A stretch of DNA of 5,169 bases from an uncultured Roseovarius sp. (GTDB lineage Bacteria; Pseudomonadota; Alphaproteobacteria; Rhodobacterales; Rhodobacteraceae): NCBI GenBank assembly GCA_913055965.1, contig CAJXKX010000189.1:1-5169 (forward strand). The letters run 5' to 3'. Under the pieces are notes generated by a model. The model ran no database searches, was not told the DNA's origin, and worked only from the letters and a program-made list of their open reading frames with translations. Shown here in pieces: positions 4,934 through 5,169 of the stretch. A program made the position numbers and the translations under genes. The stretch's first letter is position 1, and every line of letters begins with the position of its first letter.

Positions 4934-5169
4934 CTAACGAAAGGCGATTTCCCAGCTTTGTTCCACCAGATCGCAGCCGAAAGACCGCACCGGCTTCGAC
5001 GCCACGAGCCGCCAGCCGCTGCGCGCGTAGAGCGCGCAGGCGGCGCGGTGGCTCTCATGCGTCCACAGCCGCATGCCCGGATAACCCCGCGCCCGCGCAA
5101 AGCCCGTGCAGGTCTCCAGCAGCCGCCGCCCCAGCCCCTGACCGCGCGCCTCGGGCACCAGCAGGAAAA
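4934..5169 (-). CDS. GNAT-family N-acetyltransferase, C-terminal fragment, possibly of a MarR-GNAT fusion
   Basis: The last 77 codons of a gene whose start is outside the window. VPEARGQGLGRRLLE (5158-5114) is GNAT motif A, the acetyl-CoA pyrophosphate-binding loop with R/QxxGxG/A. It is followed by LWTHESHRAACALYARSGW, a typical motif B region whose tyrosine is often the general acid. The ending SKPVRSFGCDLVEQSWEIAF resembles, from memory, the C-terminus of the MarR-GNAT fusion proteins (helix-turn-helix regulator joined to an acetyltransferase), where SFG.DLV.Q.WEL is usual. If so, the missing N-terminal part would carry a MarR domain. Substrate unknown. The stop is TAG at 4936-4934; tRNA-His follows on the same strand. 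Confidence 0.85.
   Translation of the reverse strand, partial: FLLVPEARGQGLGRRLLETCTGFARARGYPGMRLWTHESHRAACALYARSGWRLVASKPVRSFGCDLVEQSWEIAFR

Overview
The window is GC-rich alphaproteobacterial chromosome, most likely from the Rhodobacteraceae/Rhodobacterales. Four things point there: an RpoHI-type heat-shock sigma factor, an RluD next to a small protein resembling the Rhodobacterales DUF6476 family, a histidine tRNA of the unusual alphaproteobacterial type (no encoded G-1, U72, A73), and strong GC bias at third codon positions. There is no sign of a phage, transposon, CRISPR array or defence island. Both outer genes are cut by the window edges.

Left part (1-1799, minus strand): rluD (23S rRNA pseudouridine synthase) is followed by a 140-base gap and then rpoH, of which the first 204 codons are inside the window. 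The gap holds the rpoH ribosome binding site, a weak promoter candidate, an 8-base direct repeat and a small inverted repeat.

Middle part (1798-4800, plus strand): a small single-pass membrane protein (DUF6476-like) starts head-to-head with rluD, the two start codons sharing bases. After a 148-base AT-richer gap with short palindromes comes a three-gene set that I cannot assign to a named system. It encodes a 390-residue exported protein with the look of an outer-membrane beta-barrel, a 126-residue protein with three membrane segments, and a 322-residue periplasmic protein with one calcium-loop-like FG-GAP-type motif. The second and third genes overlap by 8 bases. The first and second are joined by a 10-codon mini-ORF that overlaps the stop of one and the start of the other. 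The arrangement suggests one transcript and coupled translation for an envelope function.

Right part (4816-5169, minus strand): a complete tRNA-His(GTG) with a plausible promoter, and the C-terminal 77 codons of a GNAT acetyltransferase whose tail resembles the MarR-GNAT fusion family.

The most distinctive item is the tRNA-His, which visibly lacks the near-universal histidine identity element G-1. The most novel-looking item is the uncharacterised three-gene envelope operon. The rest is ordinary housekeeping sequence.
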